Assembly: GCF_024585165.1 (NCBI RefSeq) | Contig: NZ_CP029008.1 | Location: forward strand, 186,001 to 250,000 | Length of the DNA stretch: 64,000 nucleotides | Direction of reading: 5' to 3' | Source of the DNA: Bradyrhizobium sp. WBOS07 | GTDB taxonomy: Bacteria > Pseudomonadota > Alphaproteobacteria > Rhizobiales > Xanthobacteraceae | Part shown: positions 26,381 through 34,255 of the stretch, one piece after another | Layout: every line of letters starts with the position of its first letter | How positions within the stretch are numbered: position 1 is the first letter of the stretch | Program-made: the position numbers and the translations under genes | The notes under the pieces: generated by a model | Seen by the model: the letters and a program-made list of their open reading frames with translations, nothing else | Told to the model about the DNA's origin: nothing | The model's database searches: none

Positions 26381-26665
26381 ATGCTGACGCTTTCCGGGGC
26401 GGAGTCCGCCGCAACATCTGCGGTGCGTGGACGATACTTTCGATTCTATTGGCCGTTGCTGGCCCTGGTTGCGCTGGCGCTGTCCGGCTGCATGCCGGCC
26501 ACCACGCAGGTCGCGGCCGCCGATCCGGCCGATCCGGCGGCGAAGGTCGCGCCGGTCGGCTATCGGTCGACCATCGCGCCCTACACCAGCCTGCGGCCGG
26601 CGACGCCGGCGCCATGGCGGGGCCGCAACGACGCGGTGACGCCGCAGCCGAAGCAGGACCGGTAG
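26381..26665 (+). CDS. Small lipoprotein in the copper cluster
   Basis: 94 residues, MLTLSGAESAATSAVRGRYF onward. A hydrophobic stretch ends in the lipobox LALSGC, so the mature protein begins with a lipidated cysteine and is a short Pro/Ala-rich peptide (GYRSTIAPYTSLRPATPAPW). The N-terminus before the hydrophobic stretch is longer than usual, so translation could begin at a later codon. It ends 9 bp before the TolC-like gene, so they are co-transcribed. Function unknown; possibly a small envelope partner of the efflux protein. Confidence 0.6.
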   Translation: MLTLSGAESAATSAVRGRYFRFYWPLLALVALALSGCMPATTQVAAADPADPAAKVAPVGYRSTIAPYTSLRPATPAPWRGRNDAVTPQPKQDR

Positions 26666-26674
26666 GAGCGCGCC

Positions 26675-28105
26675 ATGACATGCCATCTTGCGCGAGGCCT
26701 GCTCGTCCTCACCGCGTTCAGCGTCTCCGGCTGCGCCGCGTTCTCGCCCGACAGCGGCATGAGCGCCGTCTCCGAGCTGACCAGCCGGGCCATCAACAAG
26801 GACGTCGCCTTCGTGCGAACGGCTGATGGCGCCGGCGCGGTCGAGGCGCGCGTTCACCAATTGCTGGCGCGCACGCTGAGCGTCGAGAGCGCGGTGCAGA
26901 TCGCGCTGCTCAACAACAAGGGACTGCAGGCCGCCTATAACGAGCTGGCGTTGGCCGAGACCGATCTGGTCGAGCAGAGCCTGCCGCCCAATCCCGTGTT
27001 CGCGGTCTCGCGCATCACGGGCAATGGCGCCAGCGAGATCGAGCGCCAGGTGGTCGGCGACATCCTCGCGCTCGCCACCCTGCCGTTCCGCTCCGAGATC
27101 GCCCGCGAGCATTTTCGTCAGGCCCAGTTGCGCGCGGCGCTGGCAACGCTGCGGCTCGCAGCCGACGTCCGCCGCGGCTATTGGCGCGCCGTTGCCGGCA
27201 ACGAGATGGTGGCGCTGCTGACCGACGCCAAGGCGACGGCGGAATCGACCGCACAGCTCGCCGTCAAGCTCGGCGAGACCGGCTCCCTCAACAAGCTCGA
27301 CCAGGCGCGCGAGCAGGTGTTTTACGCGGAGACCACCGCCGATCTCGCCACCGCGCGGCAGATGGCAGCGAGCTCGCGCGAAAGACTGGCACGCCTGATG
27401 GGGCTGTGGGACGGCGGCCTCGATTTCCGCCTGCCGAACGCCTTGCCGCCGCTGCCGCGCCGCCCGCTGACCCTGCCTTCGATCGAGACCGACGCGGTCG
27501 CCCATCGCATCGACCTGCAGATCGCGCGGCTGGAGCTGGTGGCACTGGCCAAGGCCTTGAACCTCACCGAGGCGACGCGCTTCGTGACCCTGCTCGACCT
27601 CGCCGGCATCGCCCGCCGCACGCAGGATCCGGAAGGGCCGTCTTTCCGCGAGCGCGGCTTCGACGTCCAGTTCCAGATCCCGATCTTTGACGGCGGCGAG
27701 GTGCGGGTGCGGCAGGCGGCGGAGACCTACAATCTCGCCTTCAACCGCCTGACCGAGCGCGCCGTCAACGTACGCTCGGAAGCGCGCGATGCTTATCGCA
27801 TCTATCGCTCGAGCTACGACATTGCCAGCCACTACCAGCGCGAGATCATCCCCTTGCGCAAGATCATCACCGAGGAGATGCAGCTGCGCTTCTCCAGCAT
27901 GCAGGTCGACATCTTCGCGCTGCTGACCGAGGCGCGGCAGCGCCTGGCCTCGCTGCGCGGCGCGATCGACGCCAGGCAGCGCTTCTTCCTCGCCCAGGCC
28001 GACTTGCAGACCGCCGTCAACGGCGGCGGTGGCGTGCCGGCCGCCAGCAGCGAGAATCCAACCGCCATCGCCGCGGCAGCGCCTGCCGCCGGCGGCGGCC
28101 ATTGA
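26675..28105 (+). CDS. TolC-family outer-membrane efflux lipoprotein
   Basis: 476 residues. The signal ends in the lipobox FSVSGC, giving an outer-membrane lipoprotein of the CusC/OprM type. Two long helical repeats are visible (LSVESAVQIALLNNKGLQAAYNELALAE in the first half, and the segment near RIDLQIARLELVALAKALNL in the second). The C-terminus is a Gly/Ala-rich tail. It would form the outer-membrane duct of a tripartite exporter. No RND pump or membrane-fusion gene is present in the window, so its partners must lie elsewhere. The multicopper oxidase gene starts 13 bp later. Confidence 0.82.
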   Translation: MTCHLARGLLVLTAFSVSGCAAFSPDSGMSAVSELTSRAINKDVAFVRTADGAGAVEARVHQLLARTLSVESAVQIALLNNKGLQAAYNELALAETDLVEQSLPPNPVFAVSRITGNGASEIERQVVGDILALATLPFRSEIAREHFRQAQLRAALATLRLAADVRRGYWRAVAGNEMVALLTDAKATAESTAQLAVKLGETGSLNKLDQAREQVFYAETTADLATARQMAASSRERLARLMGLWDGGLDFRLPNALPPLPRRPLTLPSIETDAVAHRIDLQIARLELVALAKALNLTEATRFVTLLDLAGIARRTQDPEGPSFRERGFDVQFQIPIFDGGEVRVRQAAETYNLAFNRLTERAVNVRSEARDAYRIYRSSYDIASHYQREIIPLRKIITEEMQLRFSSMQVDIFALLTEARQRLASLRGAIDARQRFFLAQADLQTAVNGGGGVPAASSENPTAIAAAAPAAGGGH

Positions 28106-28118
28106 CACGGAGACCGAG

Positions 28119-29453
28119 ATGTTTTCCCGCCGAAGATTTTTGGGGACCGCCGCGCTCGTCGGCGCGTCTGCGGTTCAAGGCCGCGTGCAGGCGGCGTCGA
28201 TTCCGGAAGCCCCGCACATGGACAAGGTGGTGATGCAGCCGCCGCTGCATCCGATTAGCGGACCCGACTATCGCCCCGTGGTGACGCTGAACGGCTGGTC
28301 GCTGCCGTTCCGCATGAACGGCGACTGGAAGGAATTCCATCTCGTCGCCGAGCCCGTGGTGCGCGAGTTCGCCGAGGGCATGAAGGTGAATCTGTGGGGC
28401 TATAACGGCCAGTCGCCCGGACCGACCATCGAGGCGGTCGAGGGCGACAAGCTGCGCATCTTCGTCACCAACCGCTTGCCCGAATACACCAGTGTGCACT
28501 GGCACGGCATGATCATCCCGAGCGGCATGGACGGCGTCGGCGGGCTGACCCAGCCGCACATCCAGCCGGGCAAGACCTTCGTCTACGAGTTCGAGATGAA
28601 GAAAAGCGGAACCTTCATGTACCACCCGCATTCCGATGAGATGGTACAGATGGCGATGGGCATGATGGGCATGGTCGTCGTGCATCCGCGCGACCCGAGC
28701 TTCCGGCCGGTCGACCGCGACTTCGTCTTCGTGATGAGCACCTATCGCGTCGACCCCGGCACCTACCTGCCCCATGTCAACGAGATGACCGACTTCAACA
28801 TGTGGACCTGGAATGCCCGGGTGTTTCCCGGCATCGATCCCCTGCCGGTCCGGCTCGGCGACAAGGTGCGCGTGCGCATCGGTAATCTCAGCATGACCAA
28901 TCATCCGATCCATCTGCACGGCCACAGCTTCGCGGTGACCTGCACCGACGGCGGCTGGATTCCGGAGAGCGCACAATATCCGGAGACCACGACCGACGTG
29001 CCGGTCGGTGCCGTCAGGGTGTTCGACGTGCTCGCCGACAATCCCGGCGACTGGGCATTCCACTGTCACAAGTCGCATCACACCATGAACGCGATGGGGC
29101 ACGACGTGCGCAACCTGATCGGCGTGTCGCGCAAGGATCTCGCCAAGGCCGTCGGCAAGCTCGCGCCCGACGGCATGGCGATGGGCTCGACCGGCATGGC
29201 GATGGGCAACATGGAGATGCCGACGCCGGACAACACGCTGCCGATGATGACCGGCACCGGCCAGTTCGGCCCGATCGAGATGGGCGGCATGTTCACGGTG
29301 ATGAAGATCCGCGAGGACCTCGCGCGCGACGATTACCGCGATCCCGGTCCGTACAAATTCCCGCAAGGCACCGTCGCCTACGAAGTGGCCGCACCCGCCC
29401 CAGAGCCGGCACGGCAGAAATCCGGCAGCCCGCCGATGAAGCACAAGATGTGA
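28119..29453 (+). CDS. Tat-exported multicopper oxidase
   Basis: 444 residues from MFSRRRFLGTAALVGASAVQ, a twin-arginine signal. Copper ligands are in HWHG (127-130), HPH (169-171), HPIHLHGHSF and HCHKSHHTMNAM, the last containing the type 1 cysteine and axial methionine. It would oxidise Cu(I) or other substrates with oxygen in the periplasm, as CueO/CopA do. A methionine-rich segment near the C-terminus (MAMGSTGMAMGNMEMPTP) is typical of copper-detoxifying members. It is in the middle of a copper operon, 13 bp after the TolC-like gene and 32 bp before the cupredoxin. Confidence 0.9.
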   Translation: MFSRRRFLGTAALVGASAVQGRVQAASIPEAPHMDKVVMQPPLHPISGPDYRPVVTLNGWSLPFRMNGDWKEFHLVAEPVVREFAEGMKVNLWGYNGQSPGPTIEAVEGDKLRIFVTNRLPEYTSVHWHGMIIPSGMDGVGGLTQPHIQPGKTFVYEFEMKKSGTFMYHPHSDEMVQMAMGMMGMVVVHPRDPSFRPVDRDFVFVMSTYRVDPGTYLPHVNEMTDFNMWTWNARVFPGIDPLPVRLGDKVRVRIGNLSMTNHPIHLHGHSFAVTCTDGGWIPESAQYPETTTDVPVGAVRVFDVLADNPGDWAFHCHKSHHTMNAMGHDVRNLIGVSRKDLAKAVGKLAPDGMAMGSTGMAMGNMEMPTPDNTLPMMTGTGQFGPIEMGGMFTVMKIREDLARDDYRDPGPYKFPQGTVAYEVAAPAPEPARQKSGSPPMKHKM

Positions 29454-29485
29454 GCGTTTCGATGAACCACGAACTGGAGACCACG

Positions 29486-29941
29486 ATGAAGACCACGATC
29501 AGGCTCGGCCTCGCGCTGGTTGCGCTGTCGACCGCGCCGGCCCTTGCGCACGACAAGCACTCTCACGCGACCTTTTCGGCCGGCGAGCCCGGCGACCCCA
29601 AGAAGCCCGCGCGCACCATTGAGATCCTGCTCAACGAGATGGACTACACGCCTGCGAAAATCGAGGTCAAGCGCGGCGAGCAGATCCGCTTCGTGCTGCG
29701 CAATGTCGGCAAGGAGGACCACGAATTCCTGCTCGCCACGACCAAAGAGAATCTCGCGCATGCGGAGCAGATGAAGAAGCATCCGCACATGGAGCACGAC
29801 GAGCCCAATGCGGCGCGGCTTGCACCAAAGAAGACGACCGAGATCCTCTGGAAGTTCAGCAAGCCCGGCACCTTCGAATATTCGTGCCTCATTCCCGACC
29901 ACCGCGAGTACGGCATGGTCGGCCAGGTCACCGTGAAGTAA
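29486..29941 (+). CDS. Periplasmic cupredoxin-family copper protein
   Basis: 151 residues. I chose the ATG at 29486 because it follows GGAGA by six bases and gives a standard signal peptide (MKTTIRLGLALVALSTAPAL, cut after ALA); ATG 29462 is an alternative. The mature protein has the type 1 copper set H79 (EDHEF), C134, H139 and M144 (CLIPDHREYGM). A Met/His stretch (HAEQMKKHPHMEHDE) may bind extra copper. It likely shuttles electrons or copper for the neighbouring multicopper oxidase. Confidence 0.88.
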   Translation: MKTTIRLGLALVALSTAPALAHDKHSHATFSAGEPGDPKKPARTIEILLNEMDYTPAKIEVKRGEQIRFVLRNVGKEDHEFLLATTKENLAHAEQMKKHPHMEHDEPNAARLAPKKTTEILWKFSKPGTFEYSCLIPDHREYGMVGQVTVK

Positions 29942-29958
29942 CGCCAAAGGAGATCCAC

Positions 29959-30261
29959 ATGAACCGCATCATCGGTATCACTGCCGCGCTGGCGCTGACC
30001 GTCGGCCTTGCGACTGCAACCCTCGCCGCCGAGAGCGCCGCGATCAGCGGCGAGGTCAAGAAGATCGACGAGGGCGCCGGCAAGATCACGCTCAGGCACG
30101 GTCCGGCGAAGAGCCTCGGCATGGAGGACCCCATGACCATGGTCTATCGCGTCAAGGATCCCGCCATGCTCAAGCAGGTGAAGGTCGGCGACAAGATCAC
30201 CTTCGAGGCCGAGGAGGCGGCCTCGGGATACACGGTGACGAAGATGCAGAAGGCGAAATAG
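29959..30261 (+). CDS. CusF-like periplasmic copper-binding protein
   Basis: 100 residues with a signal peptide (MNRIIGITAALALTVGLATA, then LAAE). The mature part matches the CusF/copper-binding small beta-barrel: SGEVKKIDEGAGKITLRHGP, then LGMEDPMTMVYRVKDPAML. The histidine and two methionines (H in LRHGP; M in GMEDPM-TM) are at the Cu(I)/Ag(I) site. In Cus systems this protein hands copper to the CusB/CusA pump. It is the last gene of the operon, preceded by AAAGGAGAT. Confidence 0.85.
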   Translation: MNRIIGITAALALTVGLATATLAAESAAISGEVKKIDEGAGKITLRHGPAKSLGMEDPMTMVYRVKDPAMLKQVKVGDKITFEAEEAASGYTVTKMQKAK

Positions 30262-30279
30262 GGGGCTTTTCCCCCGACC

Positions 30280-30383
30280 GTCATTCCGGGGCGCGCCCTT
30301 TGGCGCGAGCCCGGAATCCATTTCTCCATAGCGTATGCGGCCCGATGGATTCCGGGCTCGCGCTTCGCGCGCCCCGGAATGAC
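30280..30383. repeat. Long inverted repeat, GTCATTCCGGGGCGC family
   Basis: The outer arms are GTCATTCCGGGGCGCGC on the left and GCGCGCCCCGGAATGAC on the right, with inner arms GCGAGCCCGGAATCCAT and ATGGATTCCGGGCTCGC. It forms a long cruciform-capable structure after the copper operon. A shorter member is at 15941-15982. It fills part of the 348-bp gap before flhA. Confidence 0.85.
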
Positions 30384-30424
30384 CACAGCCGGGCCCCGAA
30401 ACACCCCGCCCTTCCCACCCTCCG

Positions 30425-30440
30425 TTAACCCTTTGCTAAC
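30425..30440 (+). promoter_or_regulatory. CtrA-like box upstream of flhA
   Basis: TTAA-CCCTTTG-CTAAC matches the alphaproteobacterial CtrA consensus TTAA-N7-TTAAC except for one base in the second half. It lies upstream of flhA; early flagellar genes are known CtrA targets in Caulobacter and relatives. Binding is inferred. Confidence 0.5.
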
Positions 30441-30445
30441 CATAC

Positions 30446-30466
30446 ACCCGGCAAGAATTGCCGGGT
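30446..30466. promoter_or_regulatory. Perfect 21-bp palindrome before flhA
   Basis: ACCCGGCAA-GAA-TTGCCGGGT has nine-base arms around three bases and sits just downstream of the CtrA-like box. It could be a regulator site (its CGGC...GCCG core recalls flagellar ftr elements, from memory) or a hairpin in the leader RNA. There is no T tract after it, so a terminator is unlikely. Confidence 0.4.
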
Positions 30467-30609
30467 GAAGTCGAGTGTCGTCGGCCGCGTAGAACGGGAG
30501 GAACCCCGTGGACGCCAGTGCGGTGCCTCACTTTCGGAACGGCGGCCCATCGGCCGCCGCGCAGACGTTTGGGGCGCGCGGACGGCAGTCGCGCGGGGAG
30601 GCAGCTACC

Positions 30610-32751
30610 ATGGTCGACGTCACCGCAGGACAGGGCGTAGGCAGCGCGAGGCCCTCGATCCCCTCCCTCAACGACATCGTCACCGTCCTCAAGCGCGGCG
30701 ACATCGCGCTGGCGCTCGGCGTTCTCACCATCCTGGTGGTGCTGATCCTGCCGCTGCCTGCGATCGTGCTGGACGTGTTCCTGGCGATCTCGATCACGCT
30801 CTCGATCCTGATCCTGATGACCTCGCTGTTCATCCAGACGCCGCTGGAATTCTCGTCCTTCCCGACCGTCCTCCTGATCTCGACCATGCTGCGCCTGTCG
30901 CTCAACATGGCCTCGACCCGCCTGATCCTGTCGCACGGGCACGAGGGCACGGCCGCCGCCGGTCACGTCATCGAAGCCTTCGGCAACTTCGTGATGGGCG
31001 GCAATTTCGTCATCGGCATCATCGTCTTCGCCATCCTGATCATCGTCAATTTCGTCGTCATCACCAAGGGTTCGGGCCGTATCGCCGAAGTCGCCGCGCG
31101 CTTCCACCTCGACGCCATGCCCGGCAAGCAGATGGCGATCGACGCCGACCTCGGAGCCGGCCTGATCGACGAGAAGGTCGCCAAGGAGCGCCGCAAGGAG
31201 CTGGAGGACGAGAGCGGCTTCTTCGGCGCCATGGACGGCGCCTCCAAATTCGTCCGGGGCGATGCCATCGCCGGCCTCCTGGTCGTCTTCATCAACGTCG
31301 TCGGCGGCATGATCATCGGCGTGGCGCAGCAGGGCATGTCCTTCGCCGACGCCGGCCGCACCTACACGCTCCTGACCGTCGGCGACGGTCTCGTCACCCA
31401 GGTGCCGGCGCTGATCGTCTCGACCGCGGCCGGCCTGCTCGTCTCCAAGGCCGGCGTCTCCGGCGCCGCCGACAAGGCGCTGATGAAGCAGTTCTCCGGC
31501 TATCCGCAGGCGCTGGCGATGTCCTCTGCGGTGATGCTGGTGCTGGCGGCGCTGCCGGGCATTCCGACCCTTCCCTTCCTCGCGCTCGGCGCCGGCGCCG
31601 GTGCGCTGGCCTGGAACGCCCGCAACCGCAACCGGGTGACGGCCAAGGCCGAAGCGGCCGCCCAAGCCGCGCCCGCTGCGGGAACGCCGGGTGCGCCGGG
31701 GGCCGCGGCGACCGAGGAGCCGATCTCGGCAGCCCTCAAGATCGACGACCTCAAGATCGAACTCGGCTATGCCTTGCTGCCGCTGGTCAACGGCCCCGAC
31801 GGCACCGACCGCCTCACCGAGCAGATCAAGGCGCTGCGCCGCTCGCTCGCGATCGAGATGGGCTTCGTGATGCCGGCGGTGCGCATCCTCGACAACGTCC
31901 AGCTCGAAGCCAACACCTACATCATCAAGATCAAGGAGGTCGACGCCGGCACCGGCAAGATCTGGCCGAGCCAGTTCATGGTCATGGACCCCGGCGGCAG
32001 CCAGGTGCAGGTGCCCGGCATCCACACCACCGAGCCGACCTTCGGCCTGCCCGCGACCTGGGTCGATGCCAGCCTCAAGGAGGAGGCCTCGCTCAAGGGC
32101 TACACCGTGGTCGACGCCGCGACCGTGCTCTCCACCCACCTCACCGAGCTGCTCAAGGCCAACATGTCGGACCTGCTCTCCTATGGCGAGGTGCAGAAGC
32201 TGCTCAAGGAGCTGCCGAAGGAGCAGAGCGAGCTGGTCAAGGACATCGTGCCGGGACAGGTCACGGTCTCCGGCATCCAGCGCGTGCTGCAATTGCTGCT
32301 CGCCGAGCGCATCTCGATCCGCGACCTCTCCACCATCCTCGAAGGCATCGCGGACTCGCTGGCCTTCTCGCGCAATCCCGCGACCATGGTCGAGCATGTG
32401 CGGGCGCGCCTGGCGCGGCAGATCTGCGCCCAGAACACCTCCTACGCCGGCTATCTGCCGCTGATCGCGCTGTCGGCAAAATGGGAGCAAGCCTTTGCCG
32501 AATCCATCATCGGCCAGGGCGAGGAACGCAGCCTCGCGATGCAGCCCTCGAAGCTGTCGGAATTCATGACCGCCGTGCGCGAAGCCTTCGAGCGTGCCGC
32601 GCGCGAGGGCGAGGCGCCGGTGCTGGTCACCTCTGCGGCCATTCGTCCCTTCGTCCGGTCCCTGGTGGAACGGTTCCGGGCCCAGACCACCGTGCTGTCG
32701 CAGGCCGAAATCCACCCCAGGGCGAGGTTGAAAACGGTCGGAAGCGTCTGA
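30610..32751 (+). CDS. flhA: Flagellar type III export gate protein FlhA
   Basis: 713 residues from the ATG at 30610, which follows GGGGAGGC. A GTG at 30508 with GGGAGG upstream would add 34 residues of odd composition; both are possible. The N-terminal half has about eight membrane helices, with the conserved cytoplasmic loop region (VITKGSGRIAEVAARFHLDA, then MPGKQMAIDADLGAGLID). The C-terminal cytosolic domain starts around PISAALKIDDLKIELGY. FlhA forms the nonameric export gate that docks chaperone-substrate complexes. It stands apart from the other flagellar genes here (fliJ and fliI lie 5 kb away), as is usual in this group. Confidence 0.95.
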   Translation: MVDVTAGQGVGSARPSIPSLNDIVTVLKRGDIALALGVLTILVVLILPLPAIVLDVFLAISITLSILILMTSLFIQTPLEFSSFPTVLLISTMLRLSLNMASTRLILSHGHEGTAAAGHVIEAFGNFVMGGNFVIGIIVFAILIIVNFVVITKGSGRIAEVAARFHLDAMPGKQMAIDADLGAGLIDEKVAKERRKELEDESGFFGAMDGASKFVRGDAIAGLLVVFINVVGGMIIGVAQQGMSFADAGRTYTLLTVGDGLVTQVPALIVSTAAGLLVSKAGVSGAADKALMKQFSGYPQALAMSSAVMLVLAALPGIPTLPFLALGAGAGALAWNARNRNRVTAKAEAAAQAAPAAGTPGAPGAAATEEPISAALKIDDLKIELGYALLPLVNGPDGTDRLTEQIKALRRSLAIEMGFVMPAVRILDNVQLEANTYIIKIKEVDAGTGKIWPSQFMVMDPGGSQVQVPGIHTTEPTFGLPATWVDASLKEEASLKGYTVVDAATVLSTHLTELLKANMSDLLSYGEVQKLLKELPKEQSELVKDIVPGQVTVSGIQRVLQLLLAERISIRDLSTILEGIADSLAFSRNPATMVEHVRARLARQICAQNTSYAGYLPLIALSAKWEQAFAESIIGQGEERSLAMQPSKLSEFMTAVREAFERAAREGEAPVLVTSAAIRPFVRSLVERFRAQTTVLSQAEIHPRARLKTVGSV

Positions 32752-33044
32752 TTTGTCTTAAGAAGCCGTGTGTTTTTCGGCACACGCAAATGGTTTTTGA
32801 GTTCCTGGTGCCTTGTCGACCAGCTGTCGAAAAGGCGCCTGACCGGCACATTACATCTTTGAAATAATTGCAAAAATGCACGATCAGGGATCGCTTTCGC
32901 TCGCGATTTCTCACGTCCTGTCACGCTCTTGTGATGGCCTCTTGGGAACGAATCCCCCCAATACTAGGTTGTTGGGCACCGGAAGCATGAACCTGCCCAA
33001 ATACGCAGGCGACTACTTCGGGTAGATGGCGGCAGGAGCCTTCC

Positions 33045-33248
33045 ATGAACCACTCGATTTACAGCGCAGATCGCTCGACCCACTTGAAGATCGTGGTCGT
33101 TGCCCTCGTTGCCGGCATCGCCGTTGCGGGGCTTGGCATCACTGCGCGCGCGACGAGCTCGGACGAAGGCCTCACCCAGACCGCACGCGTCATGAAGGCC
33201 GGCAAGCCGGTCACCATTACCAGCGCGAACACGTCGCTCGTTCGCTAA
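33045..33248 (+). CDS. Small single-pass membrane or exported protein
   Basis: 67 residues, MNHSIYSADRSTHLKIVVVA onward. One hydrophobic helix (IVVVALVAGIAVAGLGITA) is followed by a short polar tail (RATSSDEGLTQTARVMKAGK). A ribosome binding site GGCAGGAG precedes the ATG. I recall similar small proteins in many Bradyrhizobium genomes but no function. The 293 bp between it and flhA are AT-richer than the surroundings and hold no recognisable gene. It is followed by a hairpin terminator. Confidence 0.7.
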   Translation: MNHSIYSADRSTHLKIVVVALVAGIAVAGLGITARATSSDEGLTQTARVMKAGKPVTITSANTSLVR

Positions 33249-33344
33249 GGAGAACACGAGTTTTTTGAATTCACGCGGCTCTTTATCAGCCCCCCAAAGT
33301 CGCCACGTGGATATGTAGACGACCCCAACCCCAAGTCGACTACA

Positions 33345-33373
33345 GAAAGCGCCCGCCCCCCACGGGCGCTTTC
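33345..33373 (+). terminator. Hairpin terminator after the small membrane protein gene
   Basis: GAAAGCGCCCG and CGGGCGCTTTC form an 11-base perfect stem with a seven-base loop, about 97 bp after the stop codon. The stem ends in its own TTTC, and there is no long T tract. Confidence 0.6.
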
Positions 33374-33399
33374 TCATGTCTGGGGGAGCGATTGCTTCC

Positions 33400-34150
33400 G
33401 GTTGCATCCGCCTCAAACTCAGCGTGGCCTCCCGACGCCCCCCATGACGAAGTGTGTGGGGACGGCAATGCGTCTCTCGCGTGTCCCGGCTCTGCAGCGC
33501 ATCACGTCGTGCTGCGCTGCGTCCGGGGCACGAGAGCGGTGAATGATTGACATGGGATCGCATCCTCGCGGCTTGTTCGCCCGAGCTTTGCTCGTCGCTT
33601 CGCCCTCTGAATTGAAAGAGGGCGCAGGGAAGGCCGGGAGCCGGTGGCTCCCATGGACCGCCATGCCAAGGGCAGACTGCGTATGCTGCTGCATAGCGGA
33701 GAACAGGGCAACCAGGACATCCCGGCCTTCCCTGCGCAGTGGTTGGAACGGCTTATGTCGTGCTCTCCCCGGGGAGCGTTGCACTATTGCCCCCGTCGCC
33801 TTGCGGCTGATCGATGCGCGGGCCCGGTCGGGCCGCCGCATCACCGCAACACTTGGCGCACAGACCCCGGGCGCCAGGACCACACGATTTTGCCGTACGC
33901 CGATCGCACCGGTCGTGTGCGCGAGGCGCCTTGCTCACGGTTGCCCGCCCTGCAAAACCCGTCGCGCCGATGCCATCGGCGTCCACCGCCGCCCGGCCCG
34001 CGTTCGTGACGATCGCGATACGCCCCTCTTCCTTGGGCCGGGTTGCGCGACACATACGCCATTTCCGAAATTCGGTAAAGTGGAATATTTTCGGTGGCGC
34101 GGATTGACCGAGGGCTTGTGTGTTTTGCCCGTCAGGCAGCGCGACATCTT
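33400..34150. repeat. Probable dispersed non-coding repeat of Bradyrhizobium (unverified)
   Basis: This 750-bp part of a 1-kb gene-free stretch has open frames on both strands, but none has a sensible start, ribosome binding site or domain. The plus frame over 33543-34154 contains PSLRSGWNGLCRALPGERCT, wording I remember from many annotated hypothetical proteins scattered through Bradyrhizobium genomes. Because the sequence is kept while no frame looks protein-like, I treat it as a dispersed repeat and not as a gene. Its right end runs into the palindrome at 34151. Copy number cannot be judged from one window. Confidence 0.4.
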
Positions 34151-34236
34151 GTAGCCCGGATGGAGCGCAGCGTAATCCGGGGTTCTCGCGCAGACGCACA
34201 AAGGCCCCGGATTGCGCTGCGCTCCATCCGGGCTAC
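34151..34236. repeat. Palindromic repeat, GTAGCCCGGATGGAGCGC family
   Basis: GTAGCCCGGATGGAGCGCAG and CTGCGCTCCATCCGGGCTAC form long perfect arms around AATCCGGGG and CCCCGGATT inner arms. Related copies are at 35374-35445 and 55365-55484. It lies just after the stop codon of the AraC gene (which reads leftward) and could terminate it. Confidence 0.85.
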
Positions 34237-34255
34237 GAGTCTACGGGGCGCCCGC

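Noticed and set aside
30508..30609. Upstream GTG start for flhA
   Set aside because: It has a good ribosome binding site and cannot be excluded, but the 34 added residues look non-coding and the ATG at 30610 also has a strong site and gives a normal N-terminus.
30436..32715. Long minus-strand frame opposite flhA
   Set aside because: Low-complexity His/Asp/Arg-rich translation typical of an antisense shadow; flhA on the plus strand explains the sequence fully.
33543..34154. 203-codon frame as a protein-coding gene
   Set aside because: No ribosome binding site and a Cys/Arg-rich translation without structure. The similarity that I remember is to over-annotated hypothetical proteins, so I list the region as a repeat.
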